A stretch of 64,000 nucleotides of DNA from an uncultured Anaerofilum sp. Lineage in GTDB: Bacteria > Bacillota > Clostridia > Oscillospirales > Ruminococcaceae. The notes under the pieces are model-generated. The model did no database searches, was not told the DNA's origin, and saw only the letters and a list, made by a program, of their open reading frames with translations. How positions within the stretch are numbered: position 1 is the stretch's first letter; the number at the start of each line of letters is the position of its first letter. Both the position numbers and the translations under genes were made by a program. The stretch lies in the NCBI GenBank assembly GCA_944385935.1, contig CALWZC010000005.1, forward strand, positions 101,375-165,374. The letters run 5' to 3'. Of the stretch, positions 53,506 to 62,818 are shown piece by piece.

Positions 53506-55002
53506 ATGAGAATGAAAAACCGTCTAAAACAACTCAGTGTATGCTTGGCCATTGCCATGACAGTGGGCGCATTTGCTTCTGTTGCAGCGGCACAAGACCA
53601 ATCTTCCAGCACTGTCCAGCCTACCCCTGTCCCTATGGCAGAACAAACTGCAACCCCTACACCCAGTAGTTCTCCCGAATCTACTCCCCAGCCAACCTCA
53701 GAGCCTACTCCTGCCGCAGGAGAGCCTTTTGTTTCCAGCTATGAACTGCGTAATGCATCGGGAAACTTAGGAAATTTGGTACGTGACAAAAATAATGACA
53801 TTATTCCTACAGGTACTTTAACTGTTACAATAGTAGACCCACGACTAAATGGACAGGACTTGGACCCTTCCAAAGTTCGTTTGATGCCTCAAAATGGTCA
53901 GAACTTCTCTGCCATTGAAGGAACAGTAACCGCATTAGATAAAGTAAATAATAGCTATACTGTACAATTTAACGGATTGCAATATCTGGGCGGAGATAAT
54001 ACCTTTAAGTTTGATATTTCTTACAATAGCAGCTATGCTTTGCCGGTCACTTCTTTGTCGGTTTCCCTGCCTCAGTGCTATACCATTGAGAAAAACGGAA
54101 CTGAAAGTGGTGCACAGCTTCGGGCCCCCGGCTTAATTGTAAAAGAATTTAGTTTTGGAGGTGCATCTGTTCCAGCAGGTTCTCCCTTCACCTTGAATTT
54201 GACTGTGTTTGCAACCTCTGGTGACCAGAATTTAAGCGATGTAACAGTATCCTTGGCATTGCCTGAAAATGTTACCATGGCAAACGGAAATTCCTCCGTT
54301 TATGTGGGAAGCATGAGCCCCGAAAGCTCCAAACAGATTTCCTTTGAAATTTTGCCCAGTGCCAACCTTACTGGTGGCGTTGCCAGCTTGCAGTTGAGCA
54401 TGTCTGGGGTAGGTGCTTCCGATGGAACCAAAAGCGAAGGAACAGCAACTGTTACCGTACCTGTGGTACAGCCAGAACGCTTTGAAATTACCAAGGTGCA
54501 GGGTGCAGAAACCCTCATGGCAGGAGAAGAAGGTTTGTTAGAGGTCACCTTTGTAAATAAGGGCAAAGAGGCAATCAGTAACTTGAGCGCAGAAATCAAT
54601 GGTGAAAAATTGCGCAACCCCGGCCAAAGCCAATATTTGGGCAATGTACAGCCCGGAACTGAAAATACAGTAGAGTTTACCATCGCATCGGACACCGAAG
54701 GAACCATTACAGGTATGGTAACTCTTACATACGAAAACAGCGCAGGTCAGACAAAGACCATCACAAAAGAGTATTCCTGCACAGTACAACCAGCCATGGA
54801 TATGGGTGGTGATATGGGTGGAATGGAAATGCCCATAGAGCCCATGCCCGAACCACAAAGCGGTGTGCCTGTATGGGTATGGATTGTTGCTGTAGTAGGT
54901 GTGTTGGCAGTTGGTGGCGTAGCTGCTGTTATCATTCTGAAAAAGCAAAAAGCAAAGAAATTGGCACAACTAGAAGCGGAGGATGACGATGAAGATATCT
55001 GA
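53506..55002 (+). CDS. Secreted, membrane-anchored repeat protein of the ABC exporter
   Basis: A 498-residue exported protein: signal peptide (about 1-28, cleaved near AAAQ), a Pro/Thr/Ser-rich linker (about 30-70), and then several immunoglobulin-like beta domains of CARDB/COG1361 type (PVTSLSVSLPQ, ADVxL-like VTVSLALPENV, LEVTFVNKGKEAISNLSAEINGE). A Met/Gly-rich segment (about 431-455) precedes a C-terminal membrane helix (about 461-482) and an acidic end (EAEDDDEDI). It lies between ATPase and permease genes and overlaps the permease by 14 bases, so it works with them. Similar proteins are found beside such exporters, but the role is not settled. Confidence 0.85.
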   Translation: MRMKNRLKQLSVCLAIAMTVGAFASVAAAQDQSSSTVQPTPVPMAEQTATPTPSSSPESTPQPTSEPTPAAGEPFVSSYELRNASGNLGNLVRDKNNDIIPTGTLTVTIVDPRLNGQDLDPSKVRLMPQNGQNFSAIEGTVTALDKVNNSYTVQFNGLQYLGGDNTFKFDISYNSSYALPVTSLSVSLPQCYTIEKNGTESGAQLRAPGLIVKEFSFGGASVPAGSPFTLNLTVFATSGDQNLSDVTVSLALPENVTMANGNSSVYVGSMSPESSKQISFEILPSANLTGGVASLQLSMSGVGASDGTKSEGTATVTVPVVQPERFEITKVQGAETLMAGEEGLLEVTFVNKGKEAISNLSAEINGEKLRNPGQSQYLGNVQPGTENTVEFTIASDTEGTITGMVTLTYENSAGQTKTITKEYSCTVQPAMDMGGDMGGMEMPIEPMPEPQSGVPVWVWIVAVVGVLAVGGVAAVIILKKQKAKKLAQLEAEDDDEDI

Positions 55003-56461
55003 TTTGCTGAAACTCAGCACAGATAACCTTCGCCGGCGGAAAGGCAGAACTGTACTCACATTGATTGGTGTGGTAATTGGCACCTGTTTGATTGTGGTTA
55101 TGATTAGCTTGGGCATTGCTCTAAACCAGCAGTATGAGGGAATGCTGCGCAGTTATGGCGACTTAACCAAAATTCAGGTATACAACTACACATACAGCGG
55201 TGGGGGAAACAATGAAAATGCTCCCCCTGTATTGGATGATAAAATGCTGGAAACTTTCAAGCAGATTCCTCATGTAATTGCTGCAACACCACAATATCAG
55301 CCAAGCAACTTGAGTGCACAACTGTATGCAGGCAAAGGCGACCGTTATCAAACATATTTTAATGTAAATGGTATGGACCCGGCCTCTTTGGAAGCCATGG
55401 GCATTACCTTGGTTTCGGGTGGTTATTTAAGTGCTGACCAAACAACTACGAGTAAAAATAAGATTCCTGTGCTAGTGGGAGAAAACTTCGGTTATAGCTT
55501 TGAGGATACCCGCAAAAGTTACAATTCTGGAAAGCGGTATGTCTATCAAGGGCAACTGGACGCCAATGGAAACCCAGTGCCGCCTTTTGTGGATATCAAC
55601 AAAGATAAAATGATTCTCCGCATGAGTGACAATGCAGAAAATAACCCAAAAACCAGAGAGTATGAGCTGGTTGTAGTGGGTGTGATGAAAAGTGACTACA
55701 ATGCTGGATATTTTACCGATTCTGGCATTGTGATGAGCATTGCAGATGTGAAAAAGCTGGAGCAGGCTTATCAAAAGTTAACTGGCAGTAAGGGCGGCAA
55801 CTCTTACATGGTTAGTAGCACCGGCGGACTAATGAGAGAAAAGGACAATGGTTATAATAATGTCTATATCAAAGTAGATGATGTGGACAATGTAGCCGAT
55901 GTAGAACAACAGATAAAAGATTTGGGCTACAAAGAAATTCAGTCCCTTTCTCAAGTTCGTGAGCAGATGCAAGGGCAGGTTCGCAAGCAACAGCTTACAT
56001 TGGGCGGTCTTGCTGCGGTATCCCTTTTGGTAGCGGCTTTGAATATTGCCAATACCATGACCATGGCCATCTATGAACGTACCAAAGAAATTGGCGTTAT
56101 GAAGGTGCTAGGCTGTGAACTTGGAAAAATCCGGGGCATGTTCTTGATTGAGTCGGGAGCTATTGGATTTTTGGGCGGCGTAGTTGGTGTTGTTATCAGC
56201 TATGTGGTTAGCTTTATTATCAACAACCTGCAAACCATCATTATGTTTTTGGGATTGCAAAACCAGCAAAATGGCGAAATGGGCTATGATTCCATGGGTA
56301 TGATGGGAGGCGGCATGATGGGTGGTGCTTCCAGTATCATTCCTTGGTGGCTGGTGGTAGGTGCCATTCTCTTTGCTACCTTGGTGGGTTTGGTGTCTGG
56401 TGCTGTTCCTGCCAACAAAGCAGTGAAAATTAGTGCATTGGAAGCCATTCGCAGAGAGTAA
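54989..56461 (+). CDS. ABC transporter permease, MacB/FtsX type
   Basis: A 490-residue permease with an N-terminal membrane segment (about 19-42), a MacB extracytoplasmic core domain, and three C-terminal FtsX-type segments (about 334-356, 383-410 and 455-478). Landmarks are RRRKGRTVLTLIGVVIGTCLIVVM, ANTMTMAIYERTKEIGVMKVLG and the end GAVPANKAVKISALEAIRRE. The loop between the last two segments has a Met/Gly cluster (about 431-447). I chose ATG 54989, six bases after GGAGG; 54983 is too close to it. Such permeases act by mechanotransmission on substrates outside the membrane. Confidence 0.93.
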   Translation: MKISDLLKLSTDNLRRRKGRTVLTLIGVVIGTCLIVVMISLGIALNQQYEGMLRSYGDLTKIQVYNYTYSGGGNNENAPPVLDDKMLETFKQIPHVIAATPQYQPSNLSAQLYAGKGDRYQTYFNVNGMDPASLEAMGITLVSGGYLSADQTTTSKNKIPVLVGENFGYSFEDTRKSYNSGKRYVYQGQLDANGNPVPPFVDINKDKMILRMSDNAENNPKTREYELVVVGVMKSDYNAGYFTDSGIVMSIADVKKLEQAYQKLTGSKGGNSYMVSSTGGLMREKDNGYNNVYIKVDDVDNVADVEQQIKDLGYKEIQSLSQVREQMQGQVRKQQLTLGGLAAVSLLVAALNIANTMTMAIYERTKEIGVMKVLGCELGKIRGMFLIESGAIGFLGGVVGVVISYVVSFIINNLQTIIMFLGLQNQQNGEMGYDSMGMMGGGMMGGASSIIPWWLVVGAILFATLVGLVSGAVPANKAVKISALEAIRRE

Positions 56462-56470
56462 TATACAAGA

Positions 56471-56515
56471 AAAAATCTCCTATCCAGATATTTTCTGGAC
56501 AGGAGATTTTATTTT
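56471..56515. terminator. Bidirectional terminator between the ABC operon and htpG
   Basis: AAAATCTCCT and AGGAGATTTT enclose an inner CCAGA/TCTGG stem, with A- and T-runs on both sides. Confidence 0.9.
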
Positions 56516-56526
56516 ACCCAAAAGGA

Positions 56527-58482
56527 TTATTCGGCTTTTTCTGCCATAATGGAGCATACTGCCTGTGCATAGGCAACAGGGTCTTCGATGGATAGTCCCT
56601 CAATAAGCAATGCCTGATTGTAAAGCACATTGGAGTAGTCAGACAATTTTTGTGTGTTGCCAGATTTTTGCAAAGACTGCAATACCCCAAAGATGGGATG
56701 GCTGCCGTTTACCTCCAGAACCTTCTTGCTTTCTACCTTTTCGGCATTGGGCATACTGTTGAGAACCTTTTCCATCTCGACACTAAGAGCACCTTCGCTG
56801 GTAATGCAAACAGGGTGATTCTTCAAACGTGTGGACAGGCGAACATCAGCAACCTTATCACCCAAAGCAGTTTTCATGGCTGCAAACAGGTCTTTGTTTT
56901 CCTCGTTTTGGGCTTTGGCTGCCTCTTTTTCTTCTTCGGTTTCCAGCCCCAAATCATCACCAGAGGAAATATTGCGGAACTCCTTACCCTCATACTCATG
57001 GAGAACCTGCAAAGCAAATTCATCTACATTATCGGTGAGGTACAAAATATCATAGCCTTTTTCAAGTACACGTTCAGCAGCAGGCAGTTTTGCCAACTGT
57101 TCTACACTGCTTCCGGCGGCATAGTAGATGTATTTTTGTGTGGTTTCGGGCTCTTTAGTTTCGCTATCTTCGGTGCCTTCGGCGGCTTCGGTTTGCTCAG
57201 CTTTGGGCATAGCTTGCACATATTCTTCCAAAGTAATCAACTTGTTTTCCTTTGCAGAATGGAACAGCAACAGGTCTTTCAAGGTGTCTTTGTGTGCGCC
57301 ATAGCCCTCATAACAACCAACTTTTAGCTGTAACCCAAAATTCTTAAAGAATTCATCGTACTTTTCACGCTCATTACGCAGCATAGCGGTTAATTCATTT
57401 TTGATTTTGCGCTCCAAGGTGGTGCGAATTAGGCGGAGCTGGTTGTCATGCTGCAACATCTCACGGCTAATGTTCAGGCTTAAGTCTTGGCTATCTACCA
57501 AACCCTTAACAAAGCTGAAATAATCGGGCAGCAAGTCAGGGCATTTGTCCATAATCAAAACACCGCTGGCGTATAGCTGCAATCCTTTTTCATACTCTCT
57601 GGTGTAATAGTTGAAAGGTGCCCGGCCGGGAATAAACAGCAATGCGTTGTAGGTAGCAGAACCCTCGGTTTTGCTTACAATTACATGAGCAGGGTCGGAA
57701 AAATCCATAAACTTCTCTTTGTAGAAGTTGTTGTATTCTTCCTCAGAAACATCCTTTTTGTCACGTTTCCACAGGGGAACCATGCTGTTTAGGGTTTCTA
57801 GCTCTGTATAGGTTTCGTACTCGTTTTCGGTGCCTTCCTTTTTGCGAGAATGCTCCCGATTCATAGTGATGGGGTAGCGAATATAGTCAGAGTATTTTTT
57901 TACAATGGATACTAGACGGTACTCATCTAAAAACTCATCATAGTTTTCCTCGTCTACATTTTCCTTTACTACAAGGATAATATCTGTACCAAAGGAATCC
58001 TTTTGGCAAGGAGTAATGGTGTATCCCTCTGCGCCGGTGCTTTCCCATTTGTAGGCTTCCTCGCTGCCATAGGGGCGGCTGATAACAGTAACACGAGAAG
58101 CAACCATAAAGGCAGAGTAGAAACCTACGCCAAATTGACCAATGATATCAATATCGTCAGCGGTGTTTTCCCGTTTGAAATCCAGACTGCCACTTTTTGC
58201 AATGGTGCCAAGGTTGTTTTCCAATTCCTCTTTGGTCATACCGATACCATTATCAGAAATGGTGATGGTGCGAAGCCCCTTGTCTACAGCCAAATGAATG
58301 GCATAATCCTCTTTCTTCAGGGGAATGGTAGTATCGGTGAGGGATTTAAAATAGAGTTTGTCCAGCGCATCGCTGGCGTTACTAATCAATTCACGGAGAA
58401 AAATCTCTTTGTGAGTGTAAATAGAATGAATCATCAAATCCAAGAGCTTTTTGCTCTCGGCCTTAAATTGTTGAACAGCCAT
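56527..58482 (-). CDS. htpG: Hsp90 chaperone HtpG
   Basis: HtpG is the ATP-dependent bacterial Hsp90. The 651-residue protein has NASDALDKLYF, DNGIGM, GQFGVGFYSAFMV and the middle-domain ISREMLQHDNQLRLIR. The GHKL ATPase domain spans about 1-215, the middle domain 215-500 (with a Glu-rich segment near 430-448), and the C-terminal dimer domain 520-651. It lacks the MEEVD tail, as expected in bacteria. AGGAGG precedes the ATG. A CIRCE operator lies at the promoter, pointing to HrcA control. Confidence 0.97.
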   Translation of the reverse strand: MAVQQFKAESKKLLDLMIHSIYTHKEIFLRELISNASDALDKLYFKSLTDTTIPLKKEDYAIHLAVDKGLRTITISDNGIGMTKEELENNLGTIAKSGSLDFKRENTADDIDIIGQFGVGFYSAFMVASRVTVISRPYGSEEAYKWESTGAEGYTITPCQKDSFGTDIILVVKENVDEENYDEFLDEYRLVSIVKKYSDYIRYPITMNREHSRKKEGTENEYETYTELETLNSMVPLWKRDKKDVSEEEYNNFYKEKFMDFSDPAHVIVSKTEGSATYNALLFIPGRAPFNYYTREYEKGLQLYASGVLIMDKCPDLLPDYFSFVKGLVDSQDLSLNISREMLQHDNQLRLIRTTLERKIKNELTAMLRNEREKYDEFFKNFGLQLKVGCYEGYGAHKDTLKDLLLFHSAKENKLITLEEYVQAMPKAEQTEAAEGTEDSETKEPETTQKYIYYAAGSSVEQLAKLPAAERVLEKGYDILYLTDNVDEFALQVLHEYEGKEFRNISSGDDLGLETEEEKEAAKAQNEENKDLFAAMKTALGDKVADVRLSTRLKNHPVCITSEGALSVEMEKVLNSMPNAEKVESKKVLEVNGSHPIFGVLQSLQKSGNTQKLSDYSNVLYNQALLIEGLSIEDPVAYAQAVCSIMAEKAE

Positions 58483-58509
58483 GAAGCATAGGCCTCCTGT
58501 AATGTAATA

Positions 58510-58536
58510 TTAGCACTCTAAGTTTTTGAGTGCTAA
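58510..58536. promoter_or_regulatory. CIRCE operator (HrcA binding site)
   Basis: TTAGCACTC, nine bases (TAAGTTTTT), then GAGTGCTAA: a perfect match to the consensus. It lies 28 bases upstream of htpG and overlaps the likely start of its transcript. Heat would release HrcA and induce htpG. The gap 58483-58875 between htpG and lon holds this operator and the promoters listed separately; I see no gene in it. Confidence 0.97.
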
Positions 58537-58539
58537 TAT

Positions 58540-58568
58540 ATTTTACACCGAAAAGTGCTTTGGTGCAA
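58540..58568 (-). promoter_or_regulatory. Promoter of htpG
   Basis: On the minus strand TTGCAC and TAAAAT are 17 bases apart and the CIRCE repeat begins four bases after the -10. Confidence 0.8.
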
Positions 58569-58659
58569 GAGCTTTTTACAAAGTTCAAAAAAAGGACACA
58601 TTTTGTAGAGGATTCCCTGAAAAAATCCTTAAAAAACAGTGAAAAAGATTGGAAAACCC

Positions 58660-58688
58660 TTGCATAAAAATAAAGAATAGGCTACAAT
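58660..58688 (+). promoter_or_regulatory. Distal promoter of lon
   Basis: TTGCAT and TACAAT are 17 bases apart, 188 bases before the lon start. Confidence 0.65.
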
Positions 58689-58770
58689 GCAAGCACAGAA
58701 GATGAAAGACTGCGAAAGCTGTTTGCATTTTTTAATGGGTGGAAACTTTTGAAAAAATACAGTAGAATCA

Positions 58771-58799
58771 TTGAAAAGCAAACAGGGATGCGGTATACT
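58771..58799 (+). promoter_or_regulatory. Proximal promoter of lon
   Basis: TTGAAA and TATACT are 17 bases apart, 77 bases before the lon start. No CIRCE or CtsR-like direct repeat was noticed at either lon promoter. Confidence 0.7.
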
Positions 58800-58875
58800 G
58801 AGAATCATCTGCAATAGAAAATAGAGAGCAAATAGAGTGGTGCCCGCAAGGGCAGCCCTTCTACAGGAGGAAAGA

Positions 58876-61320
58876 ATGCCTGATACAGTACAAGAAAAGA
58901 TGCAGCAGGATGCACAAACATCCTTCCTGCCTGCCATCGCCCTACGTGGGTTGGTGGTGTTTCCTAATAATGTAATTCATTTTGAAGTAGGGCGGCAAAA
59001 ATCCATTGCCGCTATTGACTGGGCAATGAGCAACAATAGCCCCATTTTTTTGGTGGCACAAAAGGACTCTGAGGCAGAAAATCCAAACTTGCAACAGTTG
59101 CATAAATATGGTGTGGTTGCAGAAATTAAGCAGATGTTGCGAGTGAGTGAAGACCTAGTAAAGGTTTTGGTAGAGGGAAAATCCCGCGCCAGACTGGTGG
59201 ATTTGGAGTCGGATGGGGATTTCTTGATTGCCCAAGTACGCACCTCTCAGCTAAGAGGAATCCGTAGTGCTGACCCTGTGGAGTTGGAGGCTTTGATGCG
59301 CAGCCTCCACGATGTGTTTGAAAATTATCTGAAATTGACTCCACGCTTACCCAAAGATGTGGTATTCAACATTCTTACAGCAGAAGACCCCGTATTTTTG
59401 GCAGAGTATATCCCAGCAAACCTGTTGTTTAAATATCAGGACAAACAGCAGGTTTTGGATGAGGGCCGTCTGGTGCCTCGTCTCCACTTAATCTTGGCTT
59501 TGTTGGAGCGAGAATCCCAGGTGCTGCGAGTAGAAAAAGAAATCCAGTCCCAAGTGAACCGGCAGATGGACAAAAACCAGCGTGATTACTATCTCCGTGA
59601 GCAGATGAAAATTATTGCTGGAGAACTAGACGAGGGAGAGGACGCCCACGCAGAGGCGGAAAACTATCGGGAAAAAATTGCTAAGTTGAACCTGAACGAT
59701 GAGGCAAGGGAAAAGCTGTTGAAAGAAACCGACCGCCTTGCCCGTATGCAGGGCAGCAGTCAGGAAGCGGCGGTAATTCGCACCTATTTGGATACTTGTC
59801 TTGCTTTGCCTTGGAATGTCTATACCAAAGATGACCTGAATATTAAAAAAGCACAGGCCATTTTGGACAAAGAGCATTATGGAATGGAGAAGGTCAAAGA
59901 GCGTATGCTGGAAATTTTGGCAGTACGTTCCCTTTCTGCAAACATGAAAAGCCAAATCATTTGTTTGGTTGGCCCTCCCGGTGTGGGCAAAACTTCCATT
60001 GCTCGTTCCATTGCTACCTGTATGGGTAGAAAGTACGCCCGTATGAGTTTGGGCGGTGTGCGAGATGAGGCAGAAATTCGTGGTCATCGCCGTACCTATA
60101 TTGGAGCAATGCCCGGCAAAATTATCAGTGCCATCAATAGTGCAAAAAGTGCCAACCCGTTGATTTTGCTGGATGAGGTGGATAAATTGGCAGGGGATTT
60201 CCGTGGTGACCCTGCTGCTGCCTTGCTGGAGGCACTAGACCCAGAACAAAATTCCACCTTCAAAGACCACTATCTGGATATTCCTTTTGACTTGAGCAAG
60301 GTTTTGTTTATTACAACAGCCAACTCTTTGGATACCATTCCTCGTCCTTTGCTGGACAGAATGGATGTGATTGAGCTGTCCAGCTATACCCGTGTGGAAA
60401 AGTTCCACATTGCAAAAAAATACTTGTTCCCTCGTCAGTTGGAAAATACTGGTTTGAAGGGTAAGGTGAAAATCAACAACGCCGCTTTGTATGATGTCAT
60501 TGATGGCTATACACGAGAGGCGGGGGTTCGTGGGTTGGAACGTACCTTGAACAAAATTTTGCGCAAGTGTGCACGAAAGATTGCTGCAGGAGAGTGGGAA
60601 ACCGCACAGATTACCCCCAAATTGGCAGAGGAATTACTAGGCCCAGCAAAGGTAAAACCCGGTTTTTACAACAAGACCAATGCTGTGGGCATTGCCAATG
60701 GCTTGGCATGGACAAGTGTAGGGGGAGAATTGCTGCCCATTGAAGTACAGGCAATCCCCGCCGGAAGCGGAAAGTTTGAACTGACTGGTTCCTTGGGAGA
60801 TGTGATGAAAGAAAGTGCAAAACTTGCCATCACATATGCCAAAGTCCATGCGGAGGAATATGGAATTGATTTGGAAAAGATGAAAACCATCGATTTGCAC
60901 ATCCATGCTCCAGAAGGTGCTGTGCCAAAAGATGGCCCCTCTGCTGGTGTTACCTTGACCACTGCGCTGATTTCCTGCTTGTCTGGCAGACAGGTTCGGG
61001 CAGATGTTGCCATGACCGGAGAAATTACCCTCCATGGAGATGTGTTGCCCATTGGTGGATTGCGAGAAAAGAGCATGGCTGCCTATCGGGAAAAGATGAA
61101 TGTGGTGTTGATTCCTGATGCAAACCAGCCTGACCTGTACGAAGTGGACAACGAAGTAAAGGAAAATCTGCAATTTGTACCTGTAAAAACTTTGGAGGAA
61201 GTGCTCAGTTGGGCATTGATGCCCTTACCCTCTACCACACCTACCCGAAAGCCTATGCGTAAGCACAAGCCAGAGGTGGTTGTAGTAGAGCAGGAGCCTA
61301 CCGACACCATGCGCCAGTGA
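58876..61320 (+). CDS. lon: ATP-dependent protease Lon
   Basis: Lon is the soluble AAA+ protease that degrades damaged and regulatory proteins. The 814-residue protein has the N-terminal substrate domain (FLPAIALRGLVVFPNNVIHFEVGR), a coiled region, Walker A GPPGVGKTS (366-374), Walker B ILLDEVDK, and the protease domain with catalytic Ser689 (PKDGPSAGV) and Lys732 (GGLREKSM). A basic, Pro/Thr-rich C-terminal tail of about 35 residues extends beyond the usual end. The start at 58876 follows ACAGGAGG; the in-frame ATG at 58837 lacks a site. ysxC follows, a conserved order in Firmicutes. Confidence 0.97.
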   Translation: MPDTVQEKMQQDAQTSFLPAIALRGLVVFPNNVIHFEVGRQKSIAAIDWAMSNNSPIFLVAQKDSEAENPNLQQLHKYGVVAEIKQMLRVSEDLVKVLVEGKSRARLVDLESDGDFLIAQVRTSQLRGIRSADPVELEALMRSLHDVFENYLKLTPRLPKDVVFNILTAEDPVFLAEYIPANLLFKYQDKQQVLDEGRLVPRLHLILALLERESQVLRVEKEIQSQVNRQMDKNQRDYYLREQMKIIAGELDEGEDAHAEAENYREKIAKLNLNDEAREKLLKETDRLARMQGSSQEAAVIRTYLDTCLALPWNVYTKDDLNIKKAQAILDKEHYGMEKVKERMLEILAVRSLSANMKSQIICLVGPPGVGKTSIARSIATCMGRKYARMSLGGVRDEAEIRGHRRTYIGAMPGKIISAINSAKSANPLILLDEVDKLAGDFRGDPAAALLEALDPEQNSTFKDHYLDIPFDLSKVLFITTANSLDTIPRPLLDRMDVIELSSYTRVEKFHIAKKYLFPRQLENTGLKGKVKINNAALYDVIDGYTREAGVRGLERTLNKILRKCARKIAAGEWETAQITPKLAEELLGPAKVKPGFYNKTNAVGIANGLAWTSVGGELLPIEVQAIPAGSGKFELTGSLGDVMKESAKLAITYAKVHAEEYGIDLEKMKTIDLHIHAPEGAVPKDGPSAGVTLTTALISCLSGRQVRADVAMTGEITLHGDVLPIGGLREKSMAAYREKMNVVLIPDANQPDLYEVDNEVKENLQFVPVKTLEEVLSWALMPLPSTTPTRKPMRKHKPEVVVVEQEPTDTMRQ

Positions 61321-61331
61321 TATTTGATAGC

Positions 61332-61369
61332 TGCCCACTGCCCAGTTTGTTGGGTGGTGGGTGGTTTTT
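61332..61369 (+). terminator. Probable terminator after lon
   Basis: GCCCACTGCCCA and TGGGTGGTGGGT pair with several G-U pairs, followed by GGTTTTT. Weaker than the others. Confidence 0.6.
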
Positions 61370-61441
61370 CTATTTGCTTTGCAATGGTGAAAAGAATTTG
61401 ATAGAATAAGGCTGTCAAAATAAAAAGGAGAACAATGTTTT

Positions 61442-62041
61442 ATGAATTACGCAAAAGCAGAGTTTATGGCTTCCTTTGGGTTGTCCTCCCAGTTGCCGGA
61501 AAGTGATAGAGTAGAATTTGTACTTTCGGGGCGTTCCAATGTGGGAAAATCCTCTTTGATTAACAAATTGTGCAACCGCAAAAGTTTGGCACGAGTAAGC
61601 TCTACACCGGGCAAAACTGCAACAATTAACTTTTATCAGCTAGATACCTGTTATTTGGTGGATTTGCCGGGTTACGGCTATGCAAAGGTATCTGGTGCAG
61701 AAAGGCAACGTTGGGATGATTTAATCAATAGCTATTTTGAAACCCCACGGCATAGGGGATTGCTGCTGCAACTGTTGGATAGCCGCCACGCCCCTTCTGC
61801 CGATGATATGCAAATGTTGGAATACCTGCAATACCATGGGATTGCTTTTGTGGTGGTGCTGACTAAAGGGGACAAGCTGAAAAAATCCCAGCAACAGCAA
61901 GTAGTGGAAGAGTTTCGACAGATTTGCAGCCCTTATGGCTGTGTGGATGTATTGCTTACCAGTGCCGAAAAAGGGCAAGGAATCGACCAAGTAAAAGAGC
62001 TGTTAGATAAAACGCTGGAGGAAACACAAAGTGGCCTATAA
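61442..62041 (+). CDS. ysxC: Ribosome biogenesis GTPase YsxC/EngB
   Basis: An essential GTPase in 50S ribosome assembly. The 199-residue protein has G1 GRSNVGKSSL, the G2 Thr in STPGKTATINFY, G3 DLPGYGYAKV and G4 TKGDKL. The family-typical FVLSGRSNVGKSS and PGYGYA are clear. A modest ribosome site (AAAAGGAG) lies nine bases ahead. It overlaps the next gene by 11 bases. Confidence 0.96.
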   Translation: MNYAKAEFMASFGLSSQLPESDRVEFVLSGRSNVGKSSLINKLCNRKSLARVSSTPGKTATINFYQLDTCYLVDLPGYGYAKVSGAERQRWDDLINSYFETPRHRGLLLQLLDSRHAPSADDMQMLEYLQYHGIAFVVVLTKGDKLKKSQQQQVVEEFRQICSPYGCVDVLLTSAEKGQGIDQVKELLDKTLEETQSGL

Positions 62042-62795
62042 TGAATTTGCCTACTTCTATGATGAATTTAATGAGGATGCTGACTATCAGGCATTGTTTC
62101 AGGCAGTAAAAGAGCAACTATACAGCCACGGCATTCAGGATGGAATTGTGGTGGATTTAGGCTGTGGTACAGGGGATTTGACCCTAATGCTGTCCCAAGC
62201 AGGTTATGATATGATAGGGGTAGACCTCTCCGAGGAAATGCTAGCAGTGCTGCGAGAAAAAGCGGCAGAATTAGAAATACCAGACCTGTTGTTGTTGAAC
62301 CAAAACTTGTTGGAATTGGATTTGTTTGGCACCATTCGGGCGGCTGTGTCCACCTTTGATACCTTCAACCACATTGGCCCTTTGCCTATGTTTGAAAAGG
62401 CCATTGAAAAAGCCGCCTTTTTTATGGAAAAGGATGGTGTGTTTCTATTTGATGTCAATACACCCTACAAACACAAGGAAATATTGGGCAATGAAACCTT
62501 TGTGTTGGAGAGTGAGGATGCCCTGTGTGTTTGGAAAAACCAGTGGCAACCCCAGCAGCAAAGGACAGCGATTTCTATTGAAATTCGCTATCATGATACA
62601 GGGGACAGCTTTGAAGAAGAGTTTTTTGAGTATTACTATGAGTTGGAGCAGATTCGAGAAATTTGCAAGCGGTATGGTTTGCGTATAGAACAGGTACAAG
62701 ACGGGGAGGATTTTGGGCCATGTAGGCCAGACAGCCAGCGTTGGTTTATTGTAGCTGTAAAAGAATATACCCAAACACAACAACAAATAAAATGA
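62031..62795 (+). CDS. Class I SAM-dependent methyltransferase
   Basis: A 254-residue protein with YNEFAYFYDEF at the start, the SAM-binding loop VVDLGCGTGDLTLML, IGVDLSEEML (acidic loop) and AAVSTFDTFNHIG, typical of small-molecule or lipid/tRNA methyltransferases in the Methyltransf_25 group. Substrate unknown. Translation starts at GTG 62031, nine bases after GGAGG and inside ysxC. It overlaps the start region of hslO. Confidence 0.87.
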   Translation: MAYNEFAYFYDEFNEDADYQALFQAVKEQLYSHGIQDGIVVDLGCGTGDLTLMLSQAGYDMIGVDLSEEMLAVLREKAAELEIPDLLLLNQNLLELDLFGTIRAAVSTFDTFNHIGPLPMFEKAIEKAAFFMEKDGVFLFDVNTPYKHKEILGNETFVLESEDALCVWKNQWQPQQQRTAISIEIRYHDTGDSFEEEFFEYYYELEQIREICKRYGLRIEQVQDGEDFGPCRPDSQRWFIVAVKEYTQTQQQIK

Positions 62796-62818
62796 GCATG
62801 AAAGGGGAAAAATCCGTT

